64,000 bases of DNA from Anaerolineales bacterium (GTDB lineage: Bacteria > Chloroflexota > Anaerolineae > Anaerolineales > Villigracilaceae). Where the stretch lies: positions 62,001-126,000 of the forward strand of contig JACMLM010000034.1 of NCBI GenBank assembly GCA_014379595.1, written 5' to 3'. Position numbers and translations under genes: made by a program. Each line of letters begins with the position of its first letter. Position 1 is the first letter of the stretch. The notes below the pieces were generated by a model. That model saw only the letters and a program-made list of their open reading frames with translations, was not told the origin of the DNA and did no database searches. Positions 43,003 through 51,764 of the stretch are shown here, one piece after another.

Positions 43003-43926
43003 ATGACTGGAATTATCACCACCTTAGGTCGTAAGAGTTCTGACGAATTGGGCATGATATTGCCTCATGAACACATCTTTGTAGACCTGCGAACTTGGAA
43101 TACTCCCGGTTATACGGAGGCTGAAGTTGAACAAGTTATTCAGCTCATGGCCCCGGAAATAGAAAAAGCACAAGCAGCCGGTGTGACAGCCATTGTAGAA
43201 TGCAGTACAGTTGGCGTGGGGCGCCGGGCAGATATTGACCGAGCGGTTTCCGAGGCAGCCAAGATTCCTTTGGTGATCCCAACTGGTATTTATCGTGAAC
43301 CCTGGATTCCTGATTGGGCACATGCGGCCACTGAGGCCAAATTGGCGGAATGGATGTTAAGTGAACTACAGGATGAAATTGAAGAGAGCGGGGTGCAAGC
43401 CGGTTGGATTAAGTTGAGCGCAGGTGATGATGGATTAACAACTTGCGAAACAAAAATTTTGCGAGCAGCTGCCAATGTTGGTCAGGAAACAAATGCCGTT
43501 ATAGGCAGCCACACAATTCAAGGTCGCGTGGTTCGTGATCAACTCGATATTATTGAGCAGATGGGTTATTCTGCAGAACGATTTATCTGGATTCATACGC
43601 AAGCAGAGCCTGATTTTGAATTACATCTGGAGATGGCCAGGCGCGGGGCCTGGCTGGAGTATGACTCAATTGGCAACCCAGAGTGGAGGAGTGATGAATA
43701 TCTTGTGGAGCACATTCAACGACTGTTAGATGCTGGTTTTGGCGATCAATTACTTCTGAGTCATGATCGAGGCTGGTTTGACCCGGCGTTACCGGGCGGT
43801 GGTGTTCCCAAACCCTATACATATCTATCAGATCACTTTCTGCCCAAACTCCGAGCTGTCGGAGTGGATGAGGCAACCATCCATCAATTAACTCATATCA
43901 ATCCCTTTCGAGCATTTGCCCGTTGA
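43003..43926 (+). CDS. Phosphotriesterase-family metal hydrolase
   Basis: This 307-residue amidohydrolase-superfamily protein carries the full metal centre: HEH (His22, His24), a lysine for carbamylation (Lys137 in AGWIKLSAG), His170 (IGSHT), His198 (IWIHTQAE) and Asp255 (LLSHDRGW). The family includes phosphotriesterases and lactonases (PLL). The late-loop motif DPALPGGGVPKPYTYL is more like lactonase/'PTE-like' members than paraoxonases. Substrate is unproven. AAAGGAAAA precedes the ATG. Confidence 0.88.
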   Translation: MTGIITTLGRKSSDELGMILPHEHIFVDLRTWNTPGYTEAEVEQVIQLMAPEIEKAQAAGVTAIVECSTVGVGRRADIDRAVSEAAKIPLVIPTGIYREPWIPDWAHAATEAKLAEWMLSELQDEIEESGVQAGWIKLSAGDDGLTTCETKILRAAANVGQETNAVIGSHTIQGRVVRDQLDIIEQMGYSAERFIWIHTQAEPDFELHLEMARRGAWLEYDSIGNPEWRSDEYLVEHIQRLLDAGFGDQLLLSHDRGWFDPALPGGGVPKPYTYLSDHFLPKLRAVGVDEATIHQLTHINPFRAFAR

Positions 43927-44071
43927 TGCCTGAATATGCGGCTTTGGGGAAATGTAAACTGATTTATCTTTCCGCGCTTGATCTTGCCCATTGAAGATCG
44001 CACAATTTCAAAAGCCATGCAGTTATCATATTAATGGGCTTATACAAAGCTAAATAACCAAGGAGAGACAG

Positions 44072-44458
44072 ATGCAATTTAGTCAGATTCATCATTGTAG
44101 TATGGCCGTGCAGGATCTTGATCGCGCAGCTGTGTTTTATCGTGACATACTTGGCCTGACCGAGATTGCCATTCCTCCCACATTTCAGCCTGCTGGGCTT
44201 AACGTTCGTTGGTTCCGCTTAGGCTCCCAGCAAATCCACTTACTTTTAGAGGTACAAACGCATCCGCCCAGCCAGCGTCATATGGCGCTGCAAGTGGACG
44301 ACGCCCAGACAGCACGTTTGTGGATGAAAGAGAAGGGTATCAATATTGAGGAGACGGTTCTCATCCCCGGAGCCGATCGTTTCTTCATTACAGACCCTGA
44401 TGGTAATCAAGTCGAAATCATTGAATGGAAAGATGCATATCTTACTATTGATATCTGA
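44072..44458 (+). CDS. VOC-family (glyoxalase-like) protein
   Basis: This 128-residue protein has the vicinal-oxygen-chelate pattern: IHHCSMAVQDLDRAAVFYRDILGLTEI, then RWFRLGSQQIHLLLEV, HMALQVDDAQTARLWM and FFITDPDGNQVEIIEW. The likely metal ligands are the early His, the His of HLLLEV/HMALQ and the late Glu. GGAGAGA precedes the ATG. Function within VOC cannot be fixed (fosfomycin resistance, glyoxalase or dioxygenase types). Confidence 0.85.
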   Translation: MQFSQIHHCSMAVQDLDRAAVFYRDILGLTEIAIPPTFQPAGLNVRWFRLGSQQIHLLLEVQTHPPSQRHMALQVDDAQTARLWMKEKGINIEETVLIPGADRFFITDPDGNQVEIIEWKDAYLTIDI

Positions 44459-44577
44459 TTCCAATGTTTTTGCTATGATAAATGCTTTATGCTATTCACT
44501 ACCTTGTTTGATTTTGCTGGTTGAAAGTCGTACAACGAAAAAAGTTTGTTTCTATATTAATTTCTGGGATTTTAAAT

Positions 44578-45201
44578 ATGAAGATTATTCTCGCCGATAT
44601 ACAAAGTCCTCTTATCACTGCATGGAAAAATGAATTTCTCAACTATGAGAATATTGTCGTATATCACGGCTCAATTTTTAATGTTGATGCAGATGCCCTT
44701 GTTAGCCCCGCTAACAGCTTTGGCTTTATGGATGGGGGATTGGATTTACGAATCTTAGAGTTCTTTGGCTGGCATGTGCAAAATCGTCTTCAAGATTTGA
44801 TAAAGAGTAAGCATCATGGAGAGCTAATTGTTGGAGCGGCTGAAATTGTTTTTAGTGATCACCCCAAGATACCTTTTATTATTTCTGCTCCAACAATGCG
44901 CGTGCCAATGATTTTAGGCCGTGAAAGTATCAATGTATATTTAGCAACTCGTGCTGTGTTATTGCTTGTACGATATGGCAGATTTGCTGATGATACATCT
45001 GTAAGCGAAAGAGTAAAGTCAGTTGTGTTTTCAGGTATGGGGACAGGTGTTGGTAGAGTACCACCAGAAATTTGTGCGAGGCAAATGAAACAAGCAATAC
45101 AAGATGTAAATATGACCTACGAATTTCCGCATTCGTGGTCCGATGCGCAAAAACGTCATCAATTACTATACTCAGAAAATTATCGCGATCTGCAGCGGTA
45201 A
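44578..45201 (+). CDS. Macro-domain protein
   Basis: This protein of about 207 residues has the macro fold motifs: VYHGSIFNVDADALVSPANSFGFMDGGLD (N-rich loop that binds ADP-ribose), GELIVGAAEIV, IPFIISAPTMRVP and VVFSGMGTGVGRVPPEICARQM. This subgroup resembles the phage-tail/DarG-like 'macro domain' proteins. It may remove or bind ADP-ribose. ATG 44578 is preferred because the frame upstream uses a TTG and hydrophobic stretch with no sense. The gene is more AT-rich than its neighbours. Confidence 0.8.
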   Translation: MKIILADIQSPLITAWKNEFLNYENIVVYHGSIFNVDADALVSPANSFGFMDGGLDLRILEFFGWHVQNRLQDLIKSKHHGELIVGAAEIVFSDHPKIPFIISAPTMRVPMILGRESINVYLATRAVLLLVRYGRFADDTSVSERVKSVVFSGMGTGVGRVPPEICARQMKQAIQDVNMTYEFPHSWSDAQKRHQLLYSENYRDLQR

Positions 45202-45299
45202 GTGCATATCAAATATCGCATTTATAGGATGGTAAGATATTTGTCACGTTCAGTTAAGTTTACACTACCCAACACATAAATTAATCCCTCAACACAGCT

Positions 45300-45305
45300 T
45301 ATAAT
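45300..45305 (+). promoter_or_regulatory. -10 box TATAAT of the DUF58-transglutaminase operon
   Basis: TATAAT begins exactly 12 nt before the ATG at 45312 with no Shine-Dalgarno, the same spacing as at 41087. Confidence 0.5.
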
Positions 45306-45311
45306 TGAATC

Positions 45312-46601
45312 ATGACCACGCGCGTAAAACTTAACTCCGTTTTATTGCCTATATTGACGCTTGGAATGGTTGTTATGCAGCTGCTTGACCCATCCAAGAT
45401 TTGGCAGGGATTGATCGTGGCATTTGGTGGTGTATGGTTGATTGCAGTAGTATGGATTTGGTCGCTGCGAAAGAACTTGCGCTTGATGCGCGAAGTGCGG
45501 TTTTCATGGGCGCAGGTGGGAGATACACTCGAAGAACAATTTACATTAACAAATAACGGGTTTGCTGCAGCCACATGGGTTGAGTTGATCGATCATTCAA
45601 CCTTGCCGGGTTACTCCGCGGCACGCGCAGTAGGTATTGGTCCGTATGAAACGAATACATGGCGTACATCCGGTGTGTGTAAGCGGCGCGGCGTTTATGA
45701 ATTGGGCGGAACCACATTGCGCAGCGGTGATCCATTTGGAATTTATAGCGTTGAAGTTTTTCTACCTGAGAGCTCAACACTCGTGATCATGCCGCCAGTT
45801 ATTCCATTGCCTTTGGTTGAGATCATGCCCGGCGGCTGGATGGGCGATGGACGTCCACGCCCAAATATTATTGATCAAACGGTTAATGCAGCGAGTGTGC
45901 GCGAGTTTGCTCATGGCGATAACCCAAAATTAATTCACTGGCCCACTACTGCGCGGCGCGGAAAATTTTATTCGCGCATTCTGGATGGCGCGCCCGCCAG
46001 TGATTGGTGGATCGCGCTGGATGTGGATGCGAATGTTCAAGCAGGTGAAGGTTGGGAGAATACAATTGAGCTTGGAGTGATTCTCGCAGCTTCTCTTGCT
46101 GATCGTGGGTTGCGTGCGCGTCACTCCGTTGGCTTGCTTGCCAGCGGCGCAAAAACAGTTTGGTTGAAACCGCAATCAGGCGAACAGCATCGTTTTGAGA
46201 TCATGCGTGAGCTGGCCATGCTTGAGCCAGGTGAAATGCCATTTTCAGAATTGCTTACACGTGCGAATCCAACAATGGGTCATCGCACCAGTTTAATTGT
46301 GATCACGCCTTCGATAAAAACCGATTGGCTGCCCTCGCTTACTCAATTGTTATGGAAGGGGATCAGTCCAACTGTTCTTTTGATGGATCCCGCTTCATTC
46401 GATGCTCCTCAAAGTGCGGACTCGCTGGCAAGTGTGCTCGCCGAAAAGGGCATTCCTCGCTTCACTCTTAACCGTAGCCTGCTTCAACAACCCGAGGCGA
46501 ATCCAGGCTGGCGCGGACAATGGGAGTGGCGCATCACCTCCACTGGCAAAGCTGTCTCCACTCGCTCGCCCGGCGACCTCACATGGAAGAGGCTGGGATG
46601 A
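45312..46601 (+). CDS. DUF58 membrane protein
   Basis: This 429-residue protein has two N-terminal TMs (about 10-27 and 30-50), a beta-sandwich (EEQFTLTNNGFAAATWVELIDHST.., the immunoglobulin-like part) and the DUF58 core VREFAHGDNPKLIHWPTTARRGKFYSRIL, then a vWA-like domain (WWIALDVDANVQ). DUF58 proteins usually work with a MoxR ATPase and a transglutaminase-like protein; the latter follows with a 4-bp overlap, but no MoxR gene is in the window. Confidence 0.87.
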   Translation: MTTRVKLNSVLLPILTLGMVVMQLLDPSKIWQGLIVAFGGVWLIAVVWIWSLRKNLRLMREVRFSWAQVGDTLEEQFTLTNNGFAAATWVELIDHSTLPGYSAARAVGIGPYETNTWRTSGVCKRRGVYELGGTTLRSGDPFGIYSVEVFLPESSTLVIMPPVIPLPLVEIMPGGWMGDGRPRPNIIDQTVNAASVREFAHGDNPKLIHWPTTARRGKFYSRILDGAPASDWWIALDVDANVQAGEGWENTIELGVILAASLADRGLRARHSVGLLASGAKTVWLKPQSGEQHRFEIMRELAMLEPGEMPFSELLTRANPTMGHRTSLIVITPSIKTDWLPSLTQLLWKGISPTVLLMDPASFDAPQSADSLASVLAEKGIPRFTLNRSLLQQPEANPGWRGQWEWRITSTGKAVSTRSPGDLTWKRLG

Positions 46602-48949
46602 TGCAAGCTGTTTTCAAGCGCCTCTTTCATTTTCAAGAAATGATTCTTGTGCTTTCGTTGATGGCGTTGGCATGTTTGCCCTCGGCCTTAAGTGAAATTG
46701 TCCGTGATGCGGGCGTGAGCTTATTAATCCCCTTAACTCTTATCGGCGCGTTAATTGCATGGGCGCTTGCCACGCGCAACATAGACAAAACTTTATCATT
46801 ATTTATTTTAGTCATTCTCGGGCCTTTGGCTTTGTATGTGCGTATTGGTCAAATGGGTAGTTCATTATTTGAATTCACCAAACAAGCATTTAATATGATC
46901 CCGGCGCTTTTTAATTGGTTTATTAATAAAATTCCATTTGATCCTTCTGTTTTTATATCATCGAGAGAAGACCTTTTACTAAGAGCATTCACACTCAGTA
47001 CCCGTCTTTCATTATGGTTTACAGGTCTCTTAAACGGAATACAAATTGAAGACCCTGTCGTCCGCACATTGATCTGGAGCGTAGGCTTATGGTTGATCGC
47101 GGTCTGGGCAGGCTGGCAAATGTATCGCAACAAAAGATTTTTAGCAGGCATGCTCCCTTCTACTATCGTGCTGGCTTTTGTTCTTGATTACACGGGCAGA
47201 GAGCTGCCAATTCTTTGGTATCACCTTGCACTGCTTTTGTTTGTATATGGATTAAGCAACTACATTAATTTGCAAAAACGCTGGAGCGCATCACAAACGG
47301 ACTATGCTGAAAGCACCAGCGTTGATACATTAATATTGGTTGGTGCGATGACGTTTGGATTGGTATCTGCCTCGTTTCTTGTTTCCACCATTTCGCTCAG
47401 AGACATCCTTGCAGATTTTCGTGAAAATCGCGCTGGCTCGAATGAGTCACAGGCACAGTCTCTTGGGCTTGAATCAATAAAAGATAATTTCAGGGTGACA
47501 GGTTTTGACGGCGGCCTGCCTCGTTCTTATTTGTTGACCGCTGGCCCTCAACTTTCTTCTCAACTTGCGATGACCATTTCCACAGGTGACCTGCCATCCA
47601 TGCCTGCAAGTGCACGCCCCACCGTGCCTCGTTATTACTGGCGTACTCTTAGCTATTCGATCTACACTGGCTCAGGTTGGACCAATCCATCTGCTTCGGC
47701 TGAAGATGTTCCCGCTGAACAAGCATTGCTTGAGCAGCCGAATCTAAATCATCGCATTGTTCGTGAAGAGGTGATTTTCCCTAACGATAGCGGCGGACGT
47801 TTATATTGGACTGGCACATTGATCAGTGCAGATGTTCCTTTCCAGGCCGCATGGTTTCGTCAAACAGAAGATGATCAATTCATTGATGCAGATATGCTCG
47901 CTGCACTTGCACCTGTTGAATCTTATACTGCTGAATCCATTTTGCTGGATCCCACGGCGGATGAATTGAGAGAATCTCCCAGTGTGTATCCTGATTGGGT
48001 ACGGGAGCAGTTTCTCGTTGTGCCTGATTCGGTGCCCGAGCGTGTACGATCTTTGGCGCGTGATCTCACTGCGTCCGAGCCAAATGCATATGATCGCGCG
48101 CTTGCCATCCAAAATTATTTGCGCGAATTTCCTTACACGCTTGAAGTTGGTGCTCCGCCTGCGGGCCGCGATGTTGTTGATTATTTTATATTTGATCTCA
48201 AGCAGGGATATTGTGATTACTACGCCACCAGTATGGCTGTGCTTGCGCGCGCTGCGGGTTTACCCGCACGCATTGTAGTGGGTTACGTGAATGGAACGTA
48301 TGATACTGAGCGTGCACAATATCTCGTCACTGAAAATTATGCCCATTCATGGGTTGAGATTTATTTTGCAGATATTGGCTGGGTTGAGTTTGAACCAACC
48401 GCCAGCCAGCCTGTTATTTTTTATGAAGAAGATATTGCACCAACTGAAATCACAGAAATATTGCCAGTCGAACGATCATGGAGAGAACAGTTTGCAACGC
48501 TCTTCCAGCGTGTGCGCAGCAATACCTGGATTCCCATTCTCTTTATTTTTGTTTGTGGAATTTTATGGATCGGGTTTGATTCTCTAAGACTTAGTCGACT
48601 TGACCCATCGCGAACGATACAACTTTTGTATAAACGCCTGCGCCGCCTCGCCCGCCCTGTGACTGGATCCGCTTCGAGCAACCAAACAGCGCATTTATAT
48701 TCTCACGCCCTCATCGAGAGGCTTTCATCCATAAAGACTTTTTCCCGTTTGCAAGAATGGATTATGCCTTCATATAGTGAGATCAATCAGATGACTGAAC
48801 TATATTCGCTCAGCCTGTTTGCGCCAATACCTCCAACTCGTGCGGATGCAAATGATGTGATCAAAACCTGGTCACGTTTGCGCTGGAGATTGTTGCTAGC
48901 AAATTTATTAAATGGTAAAAGTAGGTCACGCTTAAAGCGTGACAACTAG
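46598..48949 (+). CDS. Transglutaminase-like membrane protein (TgpA type)
   Basis: This 783-residue protein has about six N-terminal TMs, a DUF3488/TgpA-type extracytoplasmic region, the transglutaminase-like core (catalytic Cys539 in GYCDYYATSMAVLARAAGLPARIV, His583 in NYAHSWVEIYF, and Glu599 in FEPT where Asp is usual), a late TM (about 655-673) and a cytoplasmic DUF4129-like tail. It is coupled to the DUF58 gene (ATGATG). TgpA relatives are linked to envelope integrity. The last residues (SRSRLKRDN) are encoded by a dispersed palindrome. Confidence 0.87.
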   Translation: MMQAVFKRLFHFQEMILVLSLMALACLPSALSEIVRDAGVSLLIPLTLIGALIAWALATRNIDKTLSLFILVILGPLALYVRIGQMGSSLFEFTKQAFNMIPALFNWFINKIPFDPSVFISSREDLLLRAFTLSTRLSLWFTGLLNGIQIEDPVVRTLIWSVGLWLIAVWAGWQMYRNKRFLAGMLPSTIVLAFVLDYTGRELPILWYHLALLLFVYGLSNYINLQKRWSASQTDYAESTSVDTLILVGAMTFGLVSASFLVSTISLRDILADFRENRAGSNESQAQSLGLESIKDNFRVTGFDGGLPRSYLLTAGPQLSSQLAMTISTGDLPSMPASARPTVPRYYWRTLSYSIYTGSGWTNPSASAEDVPAEQALLEQPNLNHRIVREEVIFPNDSGGRLYWTGTLISADVPFQAAWFRQTEDDQFIDADMLAALAPVESYTAESILLDPTADELRESPSVYPDWVREQFLVVPDSVPERVRSLARDLTASEPNAYDRALAIQNYLREFPYTLEVGAPPAGRDVVDYFIFDLKQGYCDYYATSMAVLARAAGLPARIVVGYVNGTYDTERAQYLVTENYAHSWVEIYFADIGWVEFEPTASQPVIFYEEDIAPTEITEILPVERSWREQFATLFQRVRSNTWIPILFIFVCGILWIGFDSLRLSRLDPSRTIQLLYKRLRRLARPVTGSASSNQTAHLYSHALIERLSSIKTFSRLQEWIMPSYSEINQMTELYSLSLFAPIPPTRADANDVIKTWSRLRWRLLLANLLNGKSRSRLKRDN
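48925..48943. repeat. Palindrome overlapping the 3' end of the tgpA-like gene
   Basis: GTCACGCTT, one base, AAGCGTGAC lies inside the last codons and supplies the C-terminal residues of the protein. It resembles the GTAGGTCA-type elements at 42509 and also sits between convergent genes. Confidence 0.6.
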
Positions 48950-48955
48950 AGCTTA

Positions 48956-49408
48956 TTAATCTCTTCCCTCACCTGGGAACGGTTGTAATATTTCCATCCA
49001 GCCCTCGGGGTTTGCAAGTGCATCAAATCCATATTGCTTATACAACCCATGTGCATCGCGTGTGACCAAAGTCCAGCGGCGCAGGCCTTGCAAGTCAGGG
49101 TGTGACATAATGGCCTCTATCAGCCATTTGCCGAGTCCGTGCGCGCGGTAATCTTCATGAATGAATACATCACAGATATATGCAAAAATGGAATAATCGC
49201 TTATCACGCGCGCGATACCAATTTGTTCCTTTCCTTCATACACACCAAATACAAGTGAATTCTCAAGGGCGCGTTCCGTGCGTTCACGCGGACGTCCCTT
49301 CGTCCAGTAGGCGCGCGTGAAGAAATCCAGAATGGCTTCAATATCTAATCGTGCAGAGTCGGTACTGATGGTAAATTGATCACGGTGGGTTTCAATGATT
49401 TGTGTCAT
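48956..49408 (-). CDS. GNAT-family N-acetyltransferase
   Basis: This 150-residue protein shows LVFGVYEGKEQIGIARVISDYSIFAYICDVFIHEDYRAHGLGKWLIEAIM, in which R-A-H-G-L-G-K is the acetyl-CoA loop, then LRRWTLVTRDAHGLYKQYGFDAL. This matches the small GNAT subgroup of the YjbC/Sas kind. It is convergent with the tgpA-like gene and divergent from the tetR-P450 unit. A GATAAA box lies 14 nt before the ATG, so this message too may be leaderless. Confidence 0.85.
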   Translation of the reverse strand: MTQIIETHRDQFTISTDSARLDIEAILDFFTRAYWTKGRPRERTERALENSLVFGVYEGKEQIGIARVISDYSIFAYICDVFIHEDYRAHGLGKWLIEAIMSHPDLQGLRRWTLVTRDAHGLYKQYGFDALANPEGWMEILQPFPGEGRD

Positions 49409-49440
49409 GCGGCCAGTTTATCACAACATGGTATCAAGAC

Positions 49441-49469
49441 TTGACAGTCATTTCCATCTCGGCTAGAAT
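49441..49469 (+). promoter_or_regulatory. Promoter of the tetR-P450 operon
   Basis: TTGACA (49441-49446), a 17-nt spacer and TAGAAT (49464-49469). The -10 overlaps the left end of the 30-bp operator palindrome. Confidence 0.8.
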
Positions 49470-49494
49470 AACTGAATATATATTCAGTTATTCT
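49465..49494 (+). promoter_or_regulatory. 30-bp perfect palindromic operator
   Basis: AGAATAACTGAATAT is followed directly by its exact reverse complement (to 49494). It covers the -10 and the expected start, and the core TGAATATATATTCA recurs in degenerate form at 49535. A TetR-family dimer encoded just downstream is the natural ligand. Confidence 0.8.
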
Positions 49495-49534
49495 GGGATT
49501 GGCGTATATGCGCCGGGTTTTCGGCCTAAATACC

Positions 49535-49546
49535 GAATAAATATTC
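49535..49546 (+). promoter_or_regulatory. Second, weaker operator-like palindrome
   Basis: GAATAAATATTC shares the GAATA/TATTC arms with the 30-bp palindrome and lies between it and the ATG at 49564. Confidence 0.5.
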
Positions 49547-49563
49547 AATCTAGGAGTGTTCTG

Positions 49564-50148
49564 ATGCCCCGACCTGATGTCAGTGATGAACGTAAACGCG
49601 AAATTCTGAAGGCCGCACTTAATATATTTAATAGCAAAGGGTTTACCGCCGCGCGAATGGAGGATATTGCCCGTGAAGCAAAATTAAGTGTTGGCGCAGT
49701 GTACTGGTATTACAAAAGCAAGGATGATGTCATTCTTGCCATTATGGATAAAGTGATTGCTGATGACATGGCTGTGATGAAACAATTATTGAATGAAACT
49801 GGCACCGTGCGTCAAAGACTAATCAAGTACTTGCAAGAAGGTGCGCAAGAAGGCATCGTTTACCTTCCGTTGACATACGAACTTTACACATTAGCCCAGC
49901 GCAATGCAAAAGTGCGCCATCACATTCAAAAACATATTGCCCATTATCATGATGCATTAGCAGAAATAATTCAACAAGGAATCCAACGCGGCGAGATTCG
50001 CAAAGTAAATTCCCAAGTCGTTGCCACAACCCTTTCTGCCTTGTATGAAGGCGCGCTTGAATTAGCCATGCTCGACTCGAAAAATATAGATGTGACAAAG
50101 ACACTGACACAATCTGTGAATATTATTTTTGACGGCATTGCAACATAG
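49564..50148 (+). CDS. TetR/AcrR-family transcriptional regulator
   Basis: This 194-residue regulator has the TetR helix-turn-helix: KREILKAALNIFNSKGFTAARMEDIAREAKLSVGAVYWYYKSKDDVI (two pieces of helix-turn-helix with the WYYKSK end). The frame is open 162 nt upstream through the operator, but ATG 49564 with TAGGAG upstream is the right start. It probably represses itself and the P450 gene (24-nt gap) by binding the palindromes at 49465 and 49535. Inducer unknown, perhaps the P450 substrate. Confidence 0.92.
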   Translation: MPRPDVSDERKREILKAALNIFNSKGFTAARMEDIAREAKLSVGAVYWYYKSKDDVILAIMDKVIADDMAVMKQLLNETGTVRQRLIKYLQEGAQEGIVYLPLTYELYTLAQRNAKVRHHIQKHIAHYHDALAEIIQQGIQRGEIRKVNSQVVATTLSALYEGALELAMLDSKNIDVTKTLTQSVNIIFDGIAT

Positions 50149-50172
50149 ATATTTGTTGAAGGAGAACTTTGT

Positions 50173-51630
50173 ATGACCAAATCTATTGAACAAATCCCTG
50201 CCCCTGCACCCATGCCGCTGTTTGGTTGGCGTGGAACGCTTTGGCAACTTTTTAGTGACCCATTAAATTATTTGCAAAAACTTCGTCAACAACATGGGGA
50301 TGTCTTTGCATTTGTTCGCGGCGGCAATCCGCCCATATTCTTTCCAGCAAATGGCAGGCCTCATACGTTGATGGCATTTGGTGCAGAATTTAATCGCCAA
50401 TTGCTTTCTAATTCAGATGTTTTTTATTCAGGTCCACTACTTGGCCCAATGCACCCGATGGGTGAAGTCAATGCACGTCGCAGTGTGCTCAAACGATTAG
50501 GCACAGGTTTGTTCGGCGTGAATGGAATCGAACATCGCCGTCAACGCCGATTGGTCATGCCTGCCTTTCATAAACAAAAACTTGGCGAATATTATCAAGA
50601 TATGATTCGAATTATTCAATGGAATCTCGATTCATGGAAGCTTAACGAACAACGCGATATCTGGAATGACATGATGAACATAACTTTGCAAGTAGCCGCG
50701 CAATGTCTCTTCGGGTTGGATATTCGCCGTGAGGGTCAAGCGTTTGGCGACCTCATTCAAGAATGGCTGCATCATGCTACATCTCCTCAAACCGTCAGCC
50801 TACAAATTGATTTGCCTGGTTTTCCATATCATCGTTTTCTTAACCTTTCACACAAACTGGATACCACCATTCGCGAGTTGATTCAACAACGCCGCAATGC
50901 AGAAGGTCAAGATGTTCTTTCTTTATTACTCAACTCAAGAGATGAAAATGGCAACCCTGCATTCACCGACGATGAAATTATTGGTCATAGTGTCATCTTC
51001 ATTATCGCAGGGCATGAAACCAGTTCCAACGCACTTGCATGGACGTTCTTCCTACTTTCTCAACATCCACAAGTGATGAAAAACCTGCGCCTCGAACTTG
51101 ACGAAAAGCTTGGTTCTCAAACCCCAGCATATGACTCTCTCAAACAGTTGACCTATCTCGATAACATTGTTAAAGAAAGTATGCGCATCCTGCCACCCGT
51201 ACCAATGAGTGCGCGTGTAGTTGCCTCTCCTATTGAATTGGGCGGCTATTTATTGCCTATTGGAACAGAAATAGGCTTTAGTCACTTTCATACCCATCAC
51301 GATTCATCCATCTATCAAGATCCCGAGACCTTTAACCCCTCTCGTTGGCAACATATTAATCCTTCAGCACATGAATATATGCCATTTAGTGCTGGTATTC
51401 GCGCTTGTATTGGTATGCCCTTTGCATTGATGGAAATTCCATTAATACTTGCCCTCACCCTTCAACGATATCGTTTAGAGCTTGTCCCCAATTCCAAAAT
51501 TGACTTAAACGTAGGAATTACCATATCCCCAAAACATGGCTTGTCTATGTTCATCCGCCCGGCAGATGGAAACTACGAAGCAGGCGCCGGGAATGTAAAA
51601 GGCACAATAAGAAATGTAGTCAATTTATAG
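50173..51630 (+). CDS. Cytochrome P450
   Basis: This 485-residue heme monooxygenase has the I-helix AGHETS (279-284), K-helix ESMR (335-338), the PERF-like NPSRW region and the heme loop FSAGIRACIGMPFA with axial Cys412. No membrane anchor is seen, so it is a soluble class that needs separate redox partners, none of which is in the window. Longer than typical bacterial P450s (about 400-410) by a C-terminal extension (after 455). AAGGAGAA precedes the ATG. Regulation by the upstream TetR fits an inducible detoxification or biosynthetic role. Confidence 0.93.
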   Translation: MTKSIEQIPAPAPMPLFGWRGTLWQLFSDPLNYLQKLRQQHGDVFAFVRGGNPPIFFPANGRPHTLMAFGAEFNRQLLSNSDVFYSGPLLGPMHPMGEVNARRSVLKRLGTGLFGVNGIEHRRQRRLVMPAFHKQKLGEYYQDMIRIIQWNLDSWKLNEQRDIWNDMMNITLQVAAQCLFGLDIRREGQAFGDLIQEWLHHATSPQTVSLQIDLPGFPYHRFLNLSHKLDTTIRELIQQRRNAEGQDVLSLLLNSRDENGNPAFTDDEIIGHSVIFIIAGHETSSNALAWTFFLLSQHPQVMKNLRLELDEKLGSQTPAYDSLKQLTYLDNIVKESMRILPPVPMSARVVASPIELGGYLLPIGTEIGFSHFHTHHDSSIYQDPETFNPSRWQHINPSAHEYMPFSAGIRACIGMPFALMEIPLILALTLQRYRLELVPNSKIDLNVGITISPKHGLSMFIRPADGNYEAGAGNVKGTIRNVVNL

Positions 51631-51636
51631 TAGAAA

Positions 51637-51674
51637 AGAAAAAGAGCCTCTCATCAAAAGAAGGGCTTTTTTTT
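51637..51674 (+). terminator. Terminator after P450
   Basis: AAAAAGAGCC-type left arm and GGGCTTTTTTTT right arm (one mismatch) with a long T run starting 6 nt after the stop. Confidence 0.7.
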
Positions 51675-51764
51675 GATAATTGATTTAATAGGAGAGGTAG
51701 TAATATCTCTTCGATGGCATTAAAAAATCCTAACTAATCTATTTTTTCAGTAAAAAGGACGTCC

